From a virus, in the IMG/VR virus record IMGVR_UViG_3300037169_000020, positions 1 through 39,696 of that record: a stretch of DNA of 39,696 nt, one strand, 5' to 3'. Below the pieces are notes generated by a model. It searched no databases. It saw nothing but the letters and a program-made list of their open reading frames with translations, and was not told where the DNA came from. The position numbers and the translations under genes are program-made. Below are positions 37,749 through 39,696 of the stretch, piece by piece; the first letter of the stretch is position 1; every line of letters begins with the position of its first letter.

Positions 37749-38084
37749 TTAGTGCGCCGTTGTATTATCGGCCTTGTTTGTCTCTAGTGCTGTCCATAGA
37801 TGCAAGCTCATCGATTGAACCTCTTCCAAGCACTCCTTTGCCATCTTCATTCGTAACTTTAGGTCGTTGCTTCCAATTGCGGTAACTAATAAATTTACCA
37901 GGATATTTGATACCACCATTGAAATTAATGTTTTTGGATGAACTTCGACTAATCCTGTATCAGGGTTTTCAAGCGCATCAGATAGACGCGCCTTAACCAT
38001 AAATACAATTTCAGACAAAGAACGTTGAGGCTCTGTGTCAGGCTCATGTTCGCCCAATACAAAGTGAGACGTTTTGTATGTCAT
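37749..38084 (-). CDS. 111-aa hypothetical protein of early operon
   Basis: Helical protein: SLSEIVFMVKARLSDALENP, then TLISMVVSNILVNLLVTAIG, then LRMKMAKECLEEVQSMSLHL. The middle helix is hydrophobic but probably packed in a bundle. AGGG site 5-6 bases before the ATG. Function unknown. Confidence 0.6.
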   Translation of the reverse strand: MTYKTSHFVLGEHEPDTEPQRSLSEIVFMVKARLSDALENPDTGLVEVHPKTLISMVVSNILVNLLVTAIGSNDLKLRMKMAKECLEEVQSMSLHLWTALETNKADNTTAH

Positions 38085-38091
38085 GTGAACC

Positions 38092-38475
38092 CTATTCTTT
38101 GTTTGACCAGTTTTTAAGACATGCTAGATTACAAAAGTTCTTATTGTCTTCTAGTTCGGGTTGAATGTCTTTTTGTTCTGCTCCAGGTAATATTTGGCGT
38201 AACTCTTGGGTTAAACGCAACCTGTAATGAGGGTAATATTCTGATTTGCTGATATCTGATTGGCACGCATCGCATAGGACAGTGATTGTTTCTGACATGG
38301 TTTTAGCTCCTTCTAAGTGTAATATATATTCGCAAAGCTTCTCTACTTGGCGAGTAGCGCGCCAGAGATCGGAATCTCTAAACAATCGATACTGAGTCAG
38401 TATATCTGGCTCGTACCATATTCCCAACTCTAGTTCTTTTCTCCAGGTGTAACGCTCATCCGTAAGCCATGTCAT
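38092..38475 (-). CDS. hypothetical protein with internal strong start
   Basis: 127 aa from ATG 38475 (MTWLTDERYTWRKELELGIW); no good ribosome site precedes it and the upstream gene ends in its first codons, so coupling is possible. An in-frame ATG at 38298 (MSETITVLCDACQSD) has an excellent AAGGAGC site and would give a 68-aa zinc-ribbon protein (CDAC...CNLACLKNW). Either a two-domain protein with a second short product, or two fused genes. No family recognised. Confidence 0.55.
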   Translation of the reverse strand: MTWLTDERYTWRKELELGIWYEPDILTQYRLFRDSDLWRATRQVEKLCEYILHLEGAKTMSETITVLCDACQSDISKSEYYPHYRLRLTQELRQILPGAEQKDIQPELEDNKNFCNLACLKNWSNKE

Positions 38476-38485
38476 ATATAATCCA

Positions 38486-38773
38486 TTAGTCAATTGCAAG
38501 CCCTATCCCGCAGCCTATTGCGAGACCTTCCCATAAAGTAGGATGTATTCCAAAATGGTTTATTACTGTGAAATAGATAACTAATATTCCCGTAAATTTC
38601 CAGTATGGTCGCGTGTTAATCATGAAGTCTATAAACCTGCCATGTAAGTTTTTCTTAATCATGACGTGGTAATTTCTGGTCAGCTCATCAGCATCTTTGA
38701 ATAATGCGGTGTGCTTATTTGCCGCCTTTTTTGTCTTGTAAGTTGTGCCGCATAGGCATAAATATTTACTCAT
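38486..38773 (-). CDS. 95-aa protein with C-terminal membrane segments
   Basis: MSKYLCLCGTTYKTKKAANK start (C-x-C) is followed by a basic helix and two hydrophobic stretches (FTGILVIYFTVINHF and LWEGLAIGCGIGLAI). Likely anchored in the inner membrane with a zinc-finger-like cytosolic head. GGGGATTAA lies before the ATG. Function unknown. Confidence 0.6.
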   Translation of the reverse strand: MSKYLCLCGTTYKTKKAANKHTALFKDADELTRNYHVMIKKNLHGRFIDFMINTRPYWKFTGILVIYFTVINHFGIHPTLWEGLAIGCGIGLAID

Positions 38774-39115
38774 TTAATCCCCGCAAATCATGGTTTTTAG
38801 CTTCTCTTTAGCAATCCCTAAGCGGTGTTGATTTGGCTTGCCATCGACCCACATTTTATCTTTCCATTCGATGTACCATTCGCCAATCATGTAGCAAATA
38901 TGGTCTATTTGTTCACCTGTAAATGATTGCTCTATGGCTAACCTACTCTCGTATTTTTCCTTAATCCCTGGGCAAGCTGCTTCCATAGTTTCAAGGGCTT
39001 CATTCCAGTCATTAATTAAGTGCTGGACTGGCTCTACATCGCCCTTGCAATCGTCTGTTACCTGCTTAATCATCTTTTTTGTAGCCCTGTACCATTCTGC
39101 AATAGCGTCATTCAT
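38774..39115 (-). CDS. 113-aa helical hypothetical protein
   Basis: Acidic-basic helical protein: NDAIAEWYRATKKMIKQVTD, QHLINDWNEALETMEAACPG, ICYMIGEWYIEWKDKMW. It overlaps the preceding gene by 8 bp. No family or function recognised. Confidence 0.6.
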   Translation of the reverse strand: MNDAIAEWYRATKKMIKQVTDDCKGDVEPVQHLINDWNEALETMEAACPGIKEKYESRLAIEQSFTGEQIDHICYMIGEWYIEWKDKMWVDGKPNQHRLGIAKEKLKTMICGD

Positions 39116-39305
39116 TACCTGTAAACTCCTGAACTTCGGTTAAAAATTGTCCGTTGATGTATGCCTCAATTAACATTAGTCCATAAGCTGCGCGTTCCTG
39201 TGTAAATCCTTCACCAATTTGCGCATGTTTTTTGAGCTGCTTAATAAAATGTAGCGATTTATTAGCACACCCTACGGCCTTATATTTTGTGGCTTTATCG
39301 ATCAT
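39108..39305 (-). CDS. 65-aa hypothetical protein
   Basis: MIDKATKYKAVGCANKSLHF, then AQIGEGFTQERAAYGLMLIE. GAGGATGTGA precedes the ATG. The G-x-G-(F/Y) pattern preceded by a KH or KHA residue set also occurs in the next gene (HGKFGQGYLMAV), so the two may be related. Function unknown. Confidence 0.55.
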   Translation of the reverse strand: MIDKATKYKAVGCANKSLHFIKQLKKHAQIGEGFTQERAAYGLMLIEAYINGQFLTEVQEFTGNE

Positions 39306-39489
39306 TCACATCCTCTATAATTTTTTTTAATGTTTCACGACATTGTTTCACGGCCATTAGGTAGCCTTGGCCGAACTTCCCATGCTTTTCTATATCTGAT
39401 TCGATAGTCATAACACAGGCATCTACATCAATTTCTGTAAGATAAAAAAATAATGCCAATATGTCTTCTTTTAATAACTTTCCGTTCAT
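39295..39489 (-). CDS. 64-aa hypothetical protein
   Basis: Helical, acidic N-terminal half (EDILALFFYLTEIDVDACVM) and KHGKFGQGYLMAVKQCRETL. Overlaps both neighbours by 4-11 bp. Possibly a diverged paralog of the next gene (39108-39305). Function unknown. Confidence 0.55.
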   Translation of the reverse strand: MNGKLLKEDILALFFYLTEIDVDACVMTIESDIEKHGKFGQGYLMAVKQCRETLKKIIEDVNDR

Positions 39490-39683
39490 TTCAAAAAGCC
39501 CCGTTCTTGCATATATGCTAGGTCACTAGGTGACTCGCCATTGCTAATCGCTTCAATCCACTCCTTTAGTTTTAAGGCGCGTTCCAGGTCGCTTATTCGT
39601 GAGCTTAATTTACTAATCCAATACGATAAACCTATGCAATTTATGGATAACAGCATTATGGGTAAGCACTCAAAAAAGGTCAT
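39486..39683 (-). CDS. 65-aa N-terminal membrane-anchored coiled-coil protein
   Basis: Residues 1-22 (FFECLPIMLLSINCIGLSYW) form one membrane span, followed by a coiled coil (ISKLSSRISDLERALKLKEW) and an acidic end (SNGESPSDLAYMQERGFLK). AGGTGG lies before the ATG, inside the terminal redundancy. The same ATG occurs at position 114. Function unknown; a small inner-membrane protein. Confidence 0.6.
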   Translation of the reverse strand: MTFFECLPIMLLSINCIGLSYWISKLSSRISDLERALKLKEWIEAISNGESPSDLAYMQERGFLK

Positions 39684-39696
39684 GCGGCCACCTGTA
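39570..39696. repeat. 127-bp terminal redundancy, right copy
   Basis: Exact copy of positions 1-127. It contains the first half of the 39486-39683 gene. Removing one copy closes the genome at 39,569 bp without breaking any gene. Confidence 0.95.

Overview
The window is a complete, circularly closed genome of a short-tailed (podovirus) phage with P22-type virion genes. The first 127 bases recur exactly as the last 127 (1-127 = 39570-39696), so the unique genome is 39,569 bp. The head-tail set follows P22 order on the minus strand: small terminase, large terminase, portal, scaffold, coat, gp4-like tail accessory factor, gp10-like stabiliser, three ejection-protein candidates, then tail and fibre genes and an endolysin. 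No integrase, CI-type repressor or partition gene is recognisable, so the phage looks lytic or a degenerate temperate derivative. A secreted-protein gene at 29782-30168 resembles a family I recall as abundant in Legionella and relatives. With the moderate GC content this suggests a Legionella-like gammaproteobacterial host; this is inference.

Layout. (1) Switch region, about 1-1300: a Cro-like regulator and small membrane proteins are transcribed leftward. A recombination operon (YqaJ exonuclease, small Cys-containing protein, Bet/RecT annealing protein, SSB; 1295-3688) is transcribed rightward. Both start from two interleaved sigma70 promoters at 1201-1236 that share one palindromic operator. 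(2) 3689-3864: strong hairpins between convergent transcripts. (3) 3865-33994: the long leftward late region, read from high to low coordinates: zinc-motif protein, TerS, small genes and tRNAs (Tyr, Asn, CAT-anticodon), a secreted moron, TerL, portal, a cluster of tiny Lys-rich proteins, a structural protein, scaffold, coat, tail proteins, ejection proteins, tail and fibre genes, GH108 endolysin and a VRR-NUC nuclease. Three HNH/Endo VII-type homing endonucleases and one lone excisionase-like gene interrupt it. (4) 34084-35493: a rightward accessory operon of five small genes, two of them very acidic, with its own promoter and an intrinsic terminator. (5) 35436-39683, continuing across the closure to 111-1173: the leftward early/replication operon with lambda P-like and O-like proteins and small unknown genes.

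How it fits together: the Cro-like protein probably sets the balance between the leftward replication operon and the rightward recombination operon. The O-like gene carries a lambda-like internal origin candidate (tandem 12-bp repeats plus a 44-bp nested palindrome). Its leader shows an attenuator-like pair of alternative hairpins. Late genes build a P22-type capsid and lyse the cell. The most unusual signals are the interleaved promoter switch, the origin candidate, a tRNA 3' fragment overlapping an HNH gene next to the host-like moron, a duplicated hairpin with a compensatory base-pair change upstream of 32770-33006, and a tail fibre whose protein repeats are identical but whose codons are scrambled.
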